A DNA stretch of 64,000 nt from positions 62,001 through 126,000 of the forward strand of contig JAHREC010000011.1 of NCBI GenBank assembly GCA_020081605.1, read 5' to 3'. Shown here in pieces: positions 37,463 to 50,411 of the stretch. The notes below the pieces were generated by a model. It saw only the letters and a program-made list of their open reading frames with translations. It ran no database searches and was not told the DNA's origin. The position numbers and the translations under genes were made by a program. Position 1 is the first letter of the stretch. Every line of letters starts with the position of its first letter. This DNA comes from Albifimbria verrucaria. Its lineage: Eukaryota > Ascomycota > Sordariomycetes > Hypocreales > Stachybotryaceae.

Positions 37463-37740
37463 CTTCAGCCAAGGTCGCATCAGTTATTACTGCGTCGTAC
37501 TTAACCTACTACCAAGGCATTTAATGTCACCTAAATGCGTATTGACTTATAGCTGAAACATGGGAGTGGTCAAGGAAATACGGAATGTGCAACCTTTCTA
37601 AGACAAAGGCTAAGCTAATTCGAATATAGGTATTATCACAGACAGGAAACCATCTGGAGCCATACAAGATCACGGGTATATATCCAAGTGCCTTTATGTT
37701 CTCGTCGTAGTGTGAAGTCTTAATCATAGTCATGTCATAG

Positions 37741-37851
37741 TGTGATGACTCAAAGTGTGATGGCTCCAAGTGTGATGACTCCAAGTGTGATGACTCCAAG
37801 TGTGATGACTCCAAGTGTGATGGCTCCATGTGTGATGACTACAAGTGTGAT
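37741..37851. repeat. 15-bp minisatellite (7 units plus partial)
   Basis: Seven head-to-tail copies of TGTGATGACTCCAAG with one or two substitutions in some units, then a partial unit. The unit is a multiple of three, and two minus-strand frames stay open (pentapeptide SSHLE in one, GVITL in the other). I regard it as non-coding. It lies about 400 bp upstream of the HsbA-like gene. Confidence 0.9.
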
Positions 37852-38379
37852 AAAACACCGCCGTGTTATGCTTCTTACTATGGTATACCCAATTTTTCTT
37901 AGTCTATAGTCGCACACACAAATTATAGCCATCGGAACTCAAGGAGTGTGACTGGAGGGATTGTTGCAGTTACCATGGGTGGTATATTAAGATTTGAAGC
38001 GCAATATGGGCTGAGGAGTGAGTCAAATCCCACTCCGCAACATTGCAGTTGGATGTTGGTTACGAAACCTTACACCTGGGATCCCCTTGAGGCTCATAAG
38101 GCACAGACTAAGTAGAAGCTCCACAACTTCTTAGCCATATATCAGTACATAGAGTAACTTCAAAACGGCAAGTTGACGTGTTCATCGAGATGTAGCTATG
38201 GGTAACACGGGGCAATGCTGGCACATCTTTCATTAACTAATTTACTAAGCTTTCTGTGTCTGGTTTTACGCCGGTTTTAATTAGTTAAGTTACTCGTTTG
38301 CTACTTAGTCTCTACCTTATGAGCCTTAAGAGGATAATCTATTATAGCTACTTTAAACTCTACCTTATTATTTTATGCT
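37852..38379. other. Intergenic, grading into AT block
   Basis: Ordinary sequence to about 38280, then increasing A+T. No gene recognised. Confidence 0.4.
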
Positions 38380-38921
38380 TTGGGTACCTTAGTATTATAT
38401 AACTATTAAAATACTAATATATTATAGCCTTGAATTTTTCTCAATTTAATATTATTATATATAGTAATGAAATTTTTAATTAAAAATATATTATATTAAT
38501 AGTATTTTTAAATATAAATTATTATATTTATATATTAAAAAATTATATATTATAAAGATATATAAGTTTAAGAAAATATGTTATAATTTAAAAGTTAATA
38601 ATAATAACTTATAAAAGTTAATTATATTATATTTAATATATATATATATATAATTTATTTAATTTAAATAATATATAATAAAAATATTTAAATTATTAAA
38701 TTTATATAAAATATATTATATATTTATTAATTTTTATATATATATTATAAAAAAATATAAATTATATTATTAATTATATATATATTATTTATTTAATAAT
38801 ACTATATAAAATTATATTATAAATTATATATATATTATTTATTTAATAATATTTTATAAAATTATATATTTAATAATATTATATAAAAATATATATTTAA
38901 AATATAATTTTAATAAATTTT

Positions 38922-38952
<31 letters not shown>

Positions 38953-39059
38953 TTTATTATTATATTTAATTTTTAAATATTTTATAAATTATTTTTATAA
39001 AATTATATAATAAAAAAATAATATTTAATTTAATTATTTAATTTATATTTTTAAAAATA

Positions 39060-39815
39060 TTTATAATTATTATATTATAATATATATTAATATAATATTT
39101 AAATATTATAATTTATATTAATATAATATTTAAAATATATTAAAATAAATTATTTTAAAATTTATAAAATAATTAAAAATTATATATATTATTATTTAAT
39201 TAATTATAAATAATATAAAAGCTTATATTATAAAGAATTATATAAAAAAAGTTTTTATATATATTAAATAATTTAATAAATATATATTATAAAATAATAA
39301 AATAAAAATATAAAAAGAATTTATATATAATATTAAATTAATAAATAATAATAAAAATATTATATAAAAATAATTAATATAATTAATATAATAATATAAT
39401 AAAATATTAATAAAATATTAATATATAAATTAAAATAATTTATTAATAAAATAAATAAATAATTAAAATATTATTTTTAAAATAATAAAAAAAATATTAT
39501 TATTAAAATAATAAAATAAATAATTATTTTATAATATAAATAAATAATATATAAATAAATAATATATAAATAAAAGTTTTTTTTTTATTTATTAATTAAA
39601 AAATTATTAATTATTAATAATATATAATTATTAAATTATTTTTAATTAAAATTTTTAAAAATAATTTATTTAATTTATTTAATTAATAATAATTATATAA
39701 TATTATTTTAAATTAAAAATAAATTTTATTTATTTATTTAAAAATAATTATTTAATTTTATTTATTTTATATTTATTATATAATATAAAATAATTTTAAT
39801 TATTATATATTAATA
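39060..39815. repeat. LTR-like repeat B, copy 3 (most degraded)
   Basis: Follows the same order of landmarks as the copies at 12690 and 17820, but almost every remaining C or G in those copies is T or A here. Same orientation as the other two. Confidence 0.65.
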
Positions 39816-41099
39816 ATTATTATTTTAAATAATATTATTTATTATTTAAAATAATAATTATAATAAAAAAATTTTTAAAATTATTAAAAAATTATAATTA
39901 AATTATTAATTTTAATTAATTTTAATATTATTTTTATTAAAATATTTTAAATATTAATAAAAAAATAAATATTAATAAAAATTAAAATATATATAATAAT
40001 TTTAATAAAAAAAAAAATTTAAAAATTAAATTTAAAAAAAATCTTTAAAATAAAAAAAAATTTAATAATATTAAAAAATAATTATATTAATTTTATATAA
40101 ATTTATTTTATAATTATATTATTTAAAATTTTAATAATAAATTAATTTATTTAAAAAAATATAATTAAATTTATAAAATTTAATAAATAAATTATAAATA
40201 AATATAAAAATAATTTAAAAATATTTATAATATTAAAAAAATAAAAATAATTAATAGTAATTTAAAAAAGTTTTTAAAATTTTTATATTAATTTTAAAAT
40301 ATATTTTAAAATATATTTTAAAAATATTTATATTTAATAATAATAAAAATATATTTAAAATTTATAAATTTAAATATTATTTAAATAAAAAAATAATAAA
40401 TAAAAATTTAAAAAAATTTATTTATTATAATTATAATAAAAAAATATTTTATTTAAAATTATAAATTATTTAAAAAAATAAATAAATTTATTTTAAATTA
40501 ATTTAAAAAATAAATAATATTTTAATTTAATAAATTTTATATATTATTTTAATATATTAATTTTAAAATAATATAAATTATTAAAATAAATTTTAAAATT
40601 ATTAATTAAAATTAATTAAAATATTTTAAATATATAATTTAAAAAAATAAAAATAATAATAATTAAAATAAAAAAATTATTTTATATAAAATAAAAATAA
40701 TTATTTTATATAAAATATAAAATTTTTATAATTAATTAAAAAAGATTTTATATAAAAAAAAAAAATTAAATTAAATTTTATTTATTTAATTATAATATTT
40801 ATAATTATTTTTTAATATTAATTATAATATAATTAAAAAATTTTATTTTAAATTAAAATAAAAATATATATAATAAAAAGATTTTTTTATAAATTAAAAA
40901 AATATATTTTATAATTAAAATAATTTTAATAAAAGTTTTTTATAAAAATTAAAAATAAATTAATTTTATATATTAAAAATAAAAATATATATAAATTAAT
41001 AAATATAAAATAATATAAATTTAAATAATTAATATTTATTAAAAATTTTAAAATATATTAAAAAATTTAAAAATAAAATTAAATAATAATATAAAAATA

Positions 41100-41990
41100 T
41101 TAAAAAAATTTATATTTTTATATTATATTATTAAAATAAAAATTATAAAATAAAAATTAATTATTAAAATATATATTAATATTATTAATAATTTTATTAA
41201 TTATAAAATTATAAATTAATTATAATTTTTATTAAAAAAATTTAATTTTAATAATAAATTATAATAAAAATTATTTAATTTATAATAATAAAAATATAAT
41301 TAAATAAATATATTTTTTAAAATAATTTATATAAATATAAAAATAAAAATAAATTATAATATTATTTAAATAAAATTTATTTTTTTTAAAATAATTATAA
41401 TTATATTAAAAAATTTAAAAATTAATTTTATTATTAATTAAATTATTTTAATTAAAAAAATTAAAAAAATTAAAAAAATTAAAAAAATTAAAAAAATTTA
41501 ATTAAATAAAAATATTTATAATAATTTATTAAAAAAATAAAAATATAAAATATATATTATTATATTAATTAAAAAATAATAAAATTTAAAATTTAATATA
41601 AATAAAATAAAATAAATAATATAAAAAATAAATAATATTTAAATTTATTAAAAATAAAAATTTAAAAATAATTTAAAATTTATTTAATTAAAAAAAAATT
41701 TTAATTAAAAAAAAAAATTTAATTAAAATTTTTTTTAAAAATATAAAAAATATAAAAATTAATTTAAAAAAATTTAAAATAAAATTATTAAAATTTATAA
41801 AATAAAATTATATAATTTAAATTATTAATAAAAAAATTTAATTTTTATTAATATATAATTTAAATATTAAAAATTTAAAAAATTTAAAATATATATTAAT
41901 AAAAAAATTTAAAAAATATATTAAATTTTAAAAATTTTTTATTAAATATTTTATAATATTTATATTTAAAAAAAATTTTAATTAATAAAA
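41100..41990. repeat. Copy of retroelement interior (cf. 13800-14700)
   Basis: Shares long A/T strings with 13800-14700, including the TTTTATTAATTATAAAATTA segment followed by ATTAATTATAATTT. It lies about 1.3 kb beyond LTR-like copy 3, where the other locus has about 0.25 kb, so extra DNA is present between them here. Confidence 0.55.
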
Positions 41991-42624
41991 ATCTTAATTT
42001 AAATAAATTTATTTATAATATAATTTTAATTTATATTTATATTAAAATTATTTTTTTAATATAATTTATAATTTAAAATATATTAAAAAAATTATATTTA
42101 TAATATTATATTAATATTAATAAATATAATTTTATTTAAAAATTTATTATAGCTTTAATATATAATTATAATAAGCTTTTAAATAAAATTATTAATTTAT
42201 AATCTTTTAATATTATATAAAATAAATTTCTTAAAATAAAAAAATAATAATTATAATAATAATTATATTAATTATTAATAAAAATAATAATTATATTAAT
42301 TATTAATAAAAATAATTATTATTATATTAATTATTAATAGCTATTAAAAATAAAATAATAAAATATTTAATATAAATTTATATATTATATAATCTTAAAA
42401 ATTTAATTTTTTTTTTTTTATAATTTTATTATTAAATAAATAAGCTTTTTATTTATAAATATATTTTATATATATAATAATTTTATAATATTTTTATTTT
42501 TATATTTAAATTATTAATTAATATATAAACTATTTTTAATTTTTTTTTATATATTATTTATTTATAATTAAATTAATTTAATTTTATAATAAATTTTTAT
42601 TAACTTTTATTATAATTTTTTCTT

Positions 42625-42745
42625 TTAATAATAATAATAATAATAATATTAATAATAATAATAATATTAATAATAATAATAATATTAATAATAATAATAA
42701 TATTAATAATAATAATAATAATATTAATAATAATAATAATAATAT

Positions 42746-42775
<30 letters not shown>
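42625..42775. repeat. AAT-type microsatellite with higher-order unit
   Basis: Runs of AAT interrupted at regular intervals by ATATT, giving units of roughly 15-21 bp, then a terminal TATTATTATTATTATAA that inverts the motif. Confidence 0.85.
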
Positions 42776-42781
<6 letters not shown>

Positions 42782-45700
42782 AAATTTTAATATTTTTATA
42801 TTATTCTTATTATATATATATATTAAATATATTAATATTTTATAAATATTTAATAATTTAATTTCTTTTTTCTTTTATATTATTAATATTTCTTTAAGAA
42901 AAAAATACCCTACTCTTACCTTTATTCTAAATATACCTTTCTCTCTATTTCTTTAAAAAAGCTAAAAAAATAAAAAAACTAAAGTTTTTAAGAATATATT
43001 AATATTCCTAGAGAGAATAAAATAGATTTAATCTATACTCTATATACTATATTTTATATATATAAAACCTAAGATATAAAGCTTTATTATTTTATATTAT
43101 AATTAATTATATATATATTATTTTTAATATAATATTAATTTATTTATTAATCTTTAATAGCTTTAATTATTATTAATTATATAATTTATATATATATTAT
43201 AAATAAAATTATTAAAAAAATAAAAATAAAATAAAAATAAATTATATAAAAATTAAAATTTTAATAATTTTTTTATATTTAATAAAAATATAATTATTAA
43301 TATTATTAAATTAAAAATTAATAAAATTATATTTATAAATAAAAAATATAATAATATTAAAATTATTATTAATAATAAATATATTTAAATAAAATTTATA
43401 TTATAATTTTAATATAATATTTTATTATTAAAATTTTAAAATAATTAAAATAATAATATATAAAAATATAAAAAAATAATTAAATTTTTTAATAATAATT
43501 TTTATTTTTTTATATTTATAAATTAATAAAATTTTAATATATTAAAATTATTTTATTTTATATATTTATTATATTTTATAAAAGATTATTAAATAAATAT
43601 TTATTAAATTATATTAAATATTTATTATAAAATATATTAATATAATTTTATAATAATAAATTATAAATATTAATTTATTAAAAATTTAAATATTTTTAAT
43701 ATATAAATTTTATATTATAAAAATTAAATAATTATAATAATAGATTTTAAATATATTTATTATTAATTAATAATTTTAATAATTTTAATAATTAAAAATT
43801 AATATTTATTAAAATATTATAAATAAATTATATTATAATAAAATTATAATAAATTAATATTATAATATAATAAAAAATATATTAATTTATTTAATTTTTT
43901 TAAAATTTTAATAATTTATTTAATTTTTATTTATTTATTAATTAATAAAATTATAAATAATTAAAAATAATATATATTAAAAATTTATTAATAATTTTAT
44001 TTTATATTAAATTTTTATTATTTAATATTCTTAAATTAATTTATTATAATATATTTAATTATAATATTTAAATATTTTTATAAAAAAATTATATTTTTAA
44101 ATTAATTATAATTATATTAATAAAACTTTATAATTTATAATATATATAAAAATAATCTTTTATTATTATAATATATAATTTTTTTTATATATTTTAAAAT
44201 ATTATATTATTAATAATAATTATAATATTATTATTATATTATTTTTATAATCTTTATATAAAGATTTATTATTATTTTTAAATTTATTAATAAATTTTTT
44301 TATTTTTAAATATTTTAAAAATTAAAATTATTAATATATTAATTAAAATTAATATTTAAACTTGAAGAATTTAATATAAAATTTTTTAATTTAATAATTT
44401 AATTAAGAATTATTATTAAAATATAAATTATTTTTATTTATATTTAAATTTTAAATAAATTTTTTAATTTATTAAAAGTTTTTAATAATATTATAAAATT
44501 AAATATATTAAAAATTAAATAATTTTTTAATTTTAATTAATTTTAATTTATTTTATTTTATTTTTATAAATATTATTTTATATTATAAAATAATATAAAA
44601 ATCTTTAAAAATTTAAAAATTATAATTTTTTAAAAATAATATTTTTAATATATTTAATTTTTAATTTTTAATTATATTATTAAATATATATATATTATAT
44701 ATTAATTTTTATATTTATTAAATAAATATATAAATTAAAATTTAAAATTATAAATAATAAATATATTTTATATTATTATTTTTTTATTTTTAAAATATTT
44801 TATTAATAAATAAAAATTTATATTATAAAATAAAATTTATTAATTATTTTAAAATATTTAAAAAAATATAAATTTTAATTTATTTTTAATTTTAATTAAA
44901 ATTTATTTAAATATAAAAATTAAATTAAATATTTTATAAAAAATATTATAAATTTATTAATTTATTTATTTTAATTATTAAAATTTTTATTTATATTAAT
45001 AATTTAATTATAAATAAATTAATAAATATAATTATATATAAAAATATTAAAAAATATAAATATATTTTTTAAATAATAAAACTTTATTTTTTTATATATT
45101 TATATTTATTAATAATTAATATATAAATTAAATAAATATAAAAAATTTTAATAATTAAATCTTTTAAATATATTTTTTATTATTATTAAATAAAAATTTA
45201 ATTTAATTTAAATTATAATTTAAATTTATATTTTATAAATTTATTTTTATATTTATATTATTATTAATTATAAAGCTTAAAAATATAAAAAGAAATTCTT
45301 TTTTTTTATTTTATATTTATTAAAATTATATAATTAATCTTAGAATATTTATATTTTAAAATATTATTATTAATTTCTTATTAATAAATTTATAATATTA
45401 TTATAAATTAATAATTTAATTTAAATATTAATTTATATTATATATAAAGCTTTAAGGCTATATTAAATATTTAAAATATTAAATTAATCTTAAAATATAA
45501 TTTATATTTATATTTTAATATTAATAATTTCCTAGGGATTTTTATTAATTAATATAAGCTTTTTATTATTATTTATTAGTTTATTTTTAAACTAGCTATT
45601 TTAATTAATAATAGAAATAATTATATACCTATTTAGGATACTATTTTAAAACCGGTTTTACTTAAAACGGTAGAAAAGTACACCCCTAATACTCGCCTCC

Positions 45701-45950
45701 ACCAGCAGTCGCCAGGCAATCTTCGGATAAATGGATTTCCCGGACCCAACGACAATCAGATAAATCTGGTAATGAAATGATGCATGTTCAGGCTATAAAC
45801 TTCCCTTATTTACTACAAGCCTATTGGTCCGTATTCGAGTTTCAATGGTCAAAGCCCAGAGCTGTATCCTTCTACAAGAGGTCGCGGGGCAAGGTGGTAT
45901 AGAGTCTATTACGCCCGGTGACTTGCGTCGGAAAGGCCTTTATCAGCTAT

Positions 45951-46547
45951 CTACATGGTCTCTTTCTTGAATAGGCCAACAACGCCGGCATCAAGCGGCT
46001 GAGTTAGATGCGAAGAATGGCTTGGTAGACAGAGTGATATTATCTTGCTGGCCTTGCAGTATTCATTAAGTTCCGCGTTGATATGTGGCTCATGATCATC
46101 AAGCCCAAGCATCCGATGTTGACCCTTTTGACGGGCTCTTGTCTGCTGTTCAAAGTGCTTCAGCCATTCAATGCCTGTACCGTGGTCAGTCCAGCCACTC
46201 GGAGTTGTCTTGACAACCCAGGTGTGCGGCTGGTTCGATGCCGGGTCTTCAGCTACACGTTATTTCGAATCTAGATGTGTTTGTTTTTAAGCCCCATTAA
46301 CGCTTATTCCGGTACTTACCAGAGTTGGATTACAATATACGCTAAATTCGGGCCGAGGCCCGCGGCTGTATGACGTGGCTTGGCGATACTGAATGCTTGC
46401 ATATGTGGAGGTGAGTTGTTCACCTCGTTTTCTGGCAGAGCACCATTTCCTGTGCTCCTTTATGCAATAGCAGGGATGGTGTGGAGCAATTTTCAGCTCG
46501 CTTCTTGCATTGCGGTGCGACCAATTTCGTCAAAACAATATACGTAG
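45951..46547 (-). pseudogene. Fot1/pogo-type DDE transposase relic
   Basis: The minus strand encodes pieces of a Tc1-mariner/pogo (Fot1-like) transposase. The clearest run, about 46257-45951, reads SGWTDHGTGIEWLKHFEQQT, then RMLGLDDHEPHINAEL, then LCLPSHSSHLTQPLDAGVVG and a TAG at 45951. These match the family pattern of a GWT..G..WL..F segment, the catalytic LDxHxSH-like block (here D-D-H-E-P-H) and the PPHSSHLLQPLD block. A piece near 46520-46547 (YCFDEIGR) may be the first catalytic Asp region. The part between has stops and frame changes, and no terminal inverted repeats were found. Dead remnant at the border of AT block 3. Confidence 0.65.
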
Positions 46548-48148
46548 TAAGCGATTCAGCCGTATAGAAATGCCAATCTTAACCGCTTTCGGAGCCGACA
46601 ACTAGCAGCATGGATAGCGAATTTGTGACATAAAACGACGACTAGGATCAGTAGGAATACAGCCTAGCTGGCCTCGTTCGGCCGCGGCTGGTCACTTTCA
46701 ATGAGTTCCGGAAGACAGATCACAAGGCAAGATGTGACTGCACAGCCTGCTTGCACGAGGCAGGAGTTGCCACGGAGATTCGTGCGACAGGACTCGGGGC
46801 TGATCATGAGTCAGATGTGGATGAGGAATTTCCGGGAGCAGTGACACGCTGGATCGGCTTTGAGAGGCCTACGACGCATTGCACTTGCAAGGTACAGCGG
46901 TAGATCCTTTCCAGGGTGTGGCAGCGCTACTCTATCGAGCGCAGGCAGGGGATGGTTGAGCTCGTACGGAAATAGAGAAGTGCTCTGTGCGACATGTTTC
47001 CTGAAGAGAGAGTGGTATATAGGCCTTGGCGGGCGAGGAATGGAACATGATACCACGCCAATTTCGGAGGGCTATGGTGCGTTTACTCCTGGCTATCTGC
47101 CTACTTCAACAGTTTCAATTTAGGAGGATTGTGCGCGTATGAAATGCTGAAAGTCCTAAGAACTACTACTAAAGACAAGAGATTCAGATGCATGGCTCCA
47201 ACTCGGAATGTAAGGGTTGCCGTGGTTTAAATGGGCGTAGCTTTACTGCAAGTAATTGCGAGCAGGTGATTCTGATTGGTGTTGCCCTAGGCCTTGGCAA
47301 CGAGTTGCTCTGGTACCAGGTCGTTACCTACGCCGGCTAAGAGACGCAGAGCGAGAAGGCATGCGACGTGTCGGCCAAACAGAGATGGGGACCTCTCGTT
47401 CTTGACGGGAGGAAAGGTGCCATTGGATAGCCCAAAATGGGCACCAAACTTGCAGGCGGCACAGGCAGCGATTAAGTTCGCCATGGACACGAAGAGACTG
47501 GACGCAAACCAGACTGGATAACTTACCGACCACAAATAGTAGCCAACCCGGCGATACTAACATCAAACAGACTCAAGTTGGTAGATGTCACGATCCTAAA
47601 GTCCGCTGGTAACATCTTGGGCCAAGATTTTGATCATTGAAGCAAAGAAGCGGTGATTCTGGAGTGAAAATTGCCAGATTTACCGGAAAATACACAACAA
47701 CAACATGCGGCTTAAAACAGAGACAACAAGGCGGGAGCGGCCGATCTATCCGCAAATCCGCGCACGGTTCTTGATATGCCACCTTCCACTCATGCAGGTT
47801 CTTTTTCTGTCAATCTGCTCCTAGTCGTTGCTCAAAAGATATATTGACGATACTTTATACTTGAGATGCAATACTCTCTTGGGAGCCGGTGCCTTGAACG
47901 TTGATCACTGTTTGGAACCGCTCCTTCAGCGTATACAGAAGAATGACGACGATCGGACAAAGCAGCTACTCTGGCAGCTCATCAACAGAAATAGGCGAAA
48001 CGTTTTATTAAGCTAGTCATAGTAAATAGATCAGAATATGATGGGGATAGTGTCTGTGATATAGAGTGACGGACAACGACAATGCTGACATCAATTTCTG
48101 CAACTCATCTATCCTAGTATGACGCGTAATCTTCCATCCAACAACTGA
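46548..48148. other. Intergenic
   Basis: GC-balanced sequence with overlapping short ORFs on both strands (46811-47123, 47287-47566, 47588-47782, 47828-48016), none with a recognised domain. A 7-bp hairpin (GAGGTGA/TCACCTC) lies just outside, at 46408-46426 inside the transposase relic. Confidence 0.4.
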
Positions 48149-49286
48149 CTACATGGCCAGGATGGTGGCAAATAGACCAAATGACACAGCAGTAGGCCAA
48201 AAACCTTATTGGAAGGAGCAGCAAAGTTGCCTGGAACTACTATGGGCGCTGCCGTGAGGACCTGGCAGTAATGTGTCAGCAACAACACTCTCCATCCTTT
48301 GAAGAGAGTCACTCTACCTGGTCAATGACATGGGCAACCCTGTTCTCTAGGATTTGGTTAGACCGGATAATCCTAGCCTCTCCAACAAAATACTCTTCGT
48401 TCCTGATATGAATGGTCACGTTATTCCCGTTTCGGTCAGTGAGTTGAAGACCGTCAGTTAGATCGGGCAGATAGCCGGCGAAGTTGGGGATGACGTGTCC
48501 CCTAAGAAGGCTCGCAGTGCCGGACCCAACCGCAGACACACCGGCGTTTTCAAAAGCTTCGTTGGAAGGCACAAAGTATGTTGTCTGAGTCAGGCTATCG
48601 AGCGACGCGGTCTGATTGGTTCCGTTGGCTAAGCTTGCGAATGTCGTTTGGCCCGTCTGTCGAGAGGTATCTGATAGACTTGTCGGAATCGTGAAGAAGC
48701 TACGGGGTCTTAGTATGGGTTCCAAGATGGACATTTAAACACACTTACTCATCCACAATGTTGATATTAATGGTACCGTTGTCGGTTTCGTAAGGGATGT
48801 CGGCCTGTATGACGTTCACCGAGGCACCAAGGCCAGACACAACCCGATACAGAGACGGAGGTGGTGGCTGATCCCTAGCGACGGCGCGCCGGGAATTGGC
48901 CGTGGAATTGGGGGCCCTGCGGGGAGCTCGGCAACAACCCTCTGGTTTTCACCACCGAGGTTGGCCGAGTCATCTTCCGTCGGAAGCACTATACTGGGGA
49001 AAGTAGTCGCCTGCTGGATGCTGGTTTCTCGCCCGCAAGCTTGAAGTCTGGCACGCTGCCGGTCTTCAGGCGACAGACCCTGTCGCTTGTTCCAGCGAGG
49101 GCAGTCGTCAGAGGGTGCAAATATGGTGCGGACCCTACCAGACTCATACAGGGCTGCGAGTTCAGGGTCGGACTGTATGAAGACGGCAAACTGGGCAGCA
49201 CCGGCATTACTGAGTGCCTGATACAGGGTCTGCGAGAGAACCGTCGGAGAGGATAGAAGGAGCAAAGCGGGGATGAGAAGATGCAT
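48149..49286 (-). CDS. Secreted fasciclin (FAS1) domain protein, GPI-type C-terminus, frameshifted
   Basis: Cell-surface protein with a signal peptide (MHLLIPALLLLSSPTVLSQ, ATG 49286) and two FAS1 units. The first is short and divergent (RTIFAPSDDCPRWNK). The second is complete: TTYFVPSNEAFENAG, LLRGHVIPNF, DGLQLTDRNGNNVTIHI, ARIIRSNQILENRVAHVIDQ. Intron 1 is 48700-48748 (GTAAGT, ACTAAG branch-like, TAG) and intron 2 is 48262-48317 (GTAGAG, CAG). The last exon ends in a hydrophobic tail (PTAVSFGLFATILAM, stop 48149) typical of a GPI signal. The frame slips once at the C5 run (minus; 48910-48914) and once at GG (48204-48205); an extra base at each gives a continuous frame without stops. FAS1 proteins mediate adhesion or wall organisation; the specific role here is unknown. 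Confidence 0.8.
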
Positions 49287-50411
49287 TGTAATATAGGAAC
49301 AGGGCTAAACGAGTGGAGAGGGGTGTTTGTGCGCCGACTAGTGAATGTGTTGGTATATAACGACGTGAAAGGCGGCACGGGACTGGGCATGTCTAGCTAT
49401 ATAGGTACCATGATTCCCTGGTCCCCGAGCAGTTGTGGTCCACCGTAAATTCGAGTTGGCTACTTCGATAGCAGTTCAGCCTCATAACAATACGTATAAC
49501 CATGTCTCGCATAACATCGACCAGGGCTGAATCGTGATCCTAGGCACCGTCAGTTACGGGTTATGTTGCCTCAGTTGCCAGGTTTGAAATGATAAGGTTA
49601 CAGGCAAAGTTTCCATCCCAACCAATCGGTTCAAGGGAAATTAGACTTACATGGTGACTTAAAATGTGATTCGGGCTTTTCGGGCTCTTGTTGATGTCGG
49701 CTGATACGTGGCGCGCGGTCGTGATGCTGGCCATCCCTACACCACTGTCGAGATTTGGTATCTATGTTCTGACAGTTTCCCAAAACAGGCTGCAATCAGC
49801 ACACTTTTCCGCCCTCAGCAGCTGAATGAATGGCACCATAAATGTGCGCCAATAAGTTTCCGTTTCTCTCATTATGTCTCACTTAGGTGGTAGGCTGCAG
49901 TACTACCGTCTGGCGTAGTAGTTGAGTGGAGAAGCAGTCAGTTCGGCAACCACGATGAGGGGGATAAGAGTGTTGTTGTTGGGAGGCGCGAAGGACATAG
50001 CATATCATTGTTTGGTTGCTGCACATGATTTATGGCATTGATACATGATTTCGGCATATTTGCGATAGGCTGAAGCTAACGTAATGCCAATTATCGAATT
50101 ATTGTATAGGTCGCTGAGGTAAGGACCATGGCCAAGGTTACGGTGGTGAATTATCAGGCTGTGAGGAAGCCACAAACCAAGCTCTCATCCACCCCACCCT
50201 CACGAAGCCTAAATCAGATAGTAAAGCTGACCTGAGCTGTAGAAATGACCGCTAGGTAGCATGATAAGTGCAGGCAATGGCCTGGTTGGAAAACATAAGG
50301 GAGTGTCAGGATAGTAACTAAGTCTCGACAAGTTCGTCTTATCCTTCCAAACAAGTTGCGAAACACTTGTTCCCATAGCTTTGTACCGAAACCTATTACA
50401 TCTAGCCTATC
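49287..50411. other. Divergent intergenic region
   Basis: Shared upstream region of the FAS1 gene (minus) and the membrane-protein gene (plus). A TATA-like TATATAAC lies at about 49354-49361, 70 bp from the FAS1 start. ORFs at 49708-49893 and 50214-50501 are unsupported. Confidence 0.45.

Larger units (their letters stand above)
38380..45660. repeat. AT-rich RIP-like block 3
   Basis: About 7.3 kb of nearly pure A+T without ORFs. It contains a third copy of LTR-like repeat B (39060-39815), a segment resembling the retroelement interior (41100-41990 against 13800-14700), simple repeats (an AT run at about 38926-38952, TTAAAAAAA units at 41455-41505, AAT units at 42625-42775), and a slightly less converted stretch near 42890-43090. 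Sharp boundary to GC-balanced sequence near 45660. Confidence 0.85.

Noticed and set aside
36808..37829. Minus-strand ORF of SHLE/GVITL pentapeptide repeats as a repeat protein
   Set aside because: The openness comes from a 15-bp unit; flanking sequence shows no coding character.
37741..37851. Possible CRISPR-like array
   Set aside because: Units are contiguous 15-mers without unique spacers, in a eukaryotic genome; it is a minisatellite.
38380..45660. AT-rich block as a centromere core or mitochondrial insertion
   Set aside because: It shares a repeat with the 12-18 kb block and grades of C-to-T change, which RIP-degraded retroelements explain; no mitochondrial genes were recognised.
46225..46262. 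tRNA T-arm-like GGTTCGATGCC
   Set aside because: No matching acceptor, D or anticodon stems, and the complementary strand codes for the transposase relic.
46408..46426. 7-bp hairpin GAGGTGA/TCACCTC as a transposon terminal inverted repeat
   Set aside because: The arms are only 5 bp apart and lie inside the transposase relic; a short chance hairpin is more likely.
46811..47566. Several overlapping ORFs on both strands (Arg/Cys-rich)
   Set aside because: Open on both strands because of GC-rich composition; no recognised domain.
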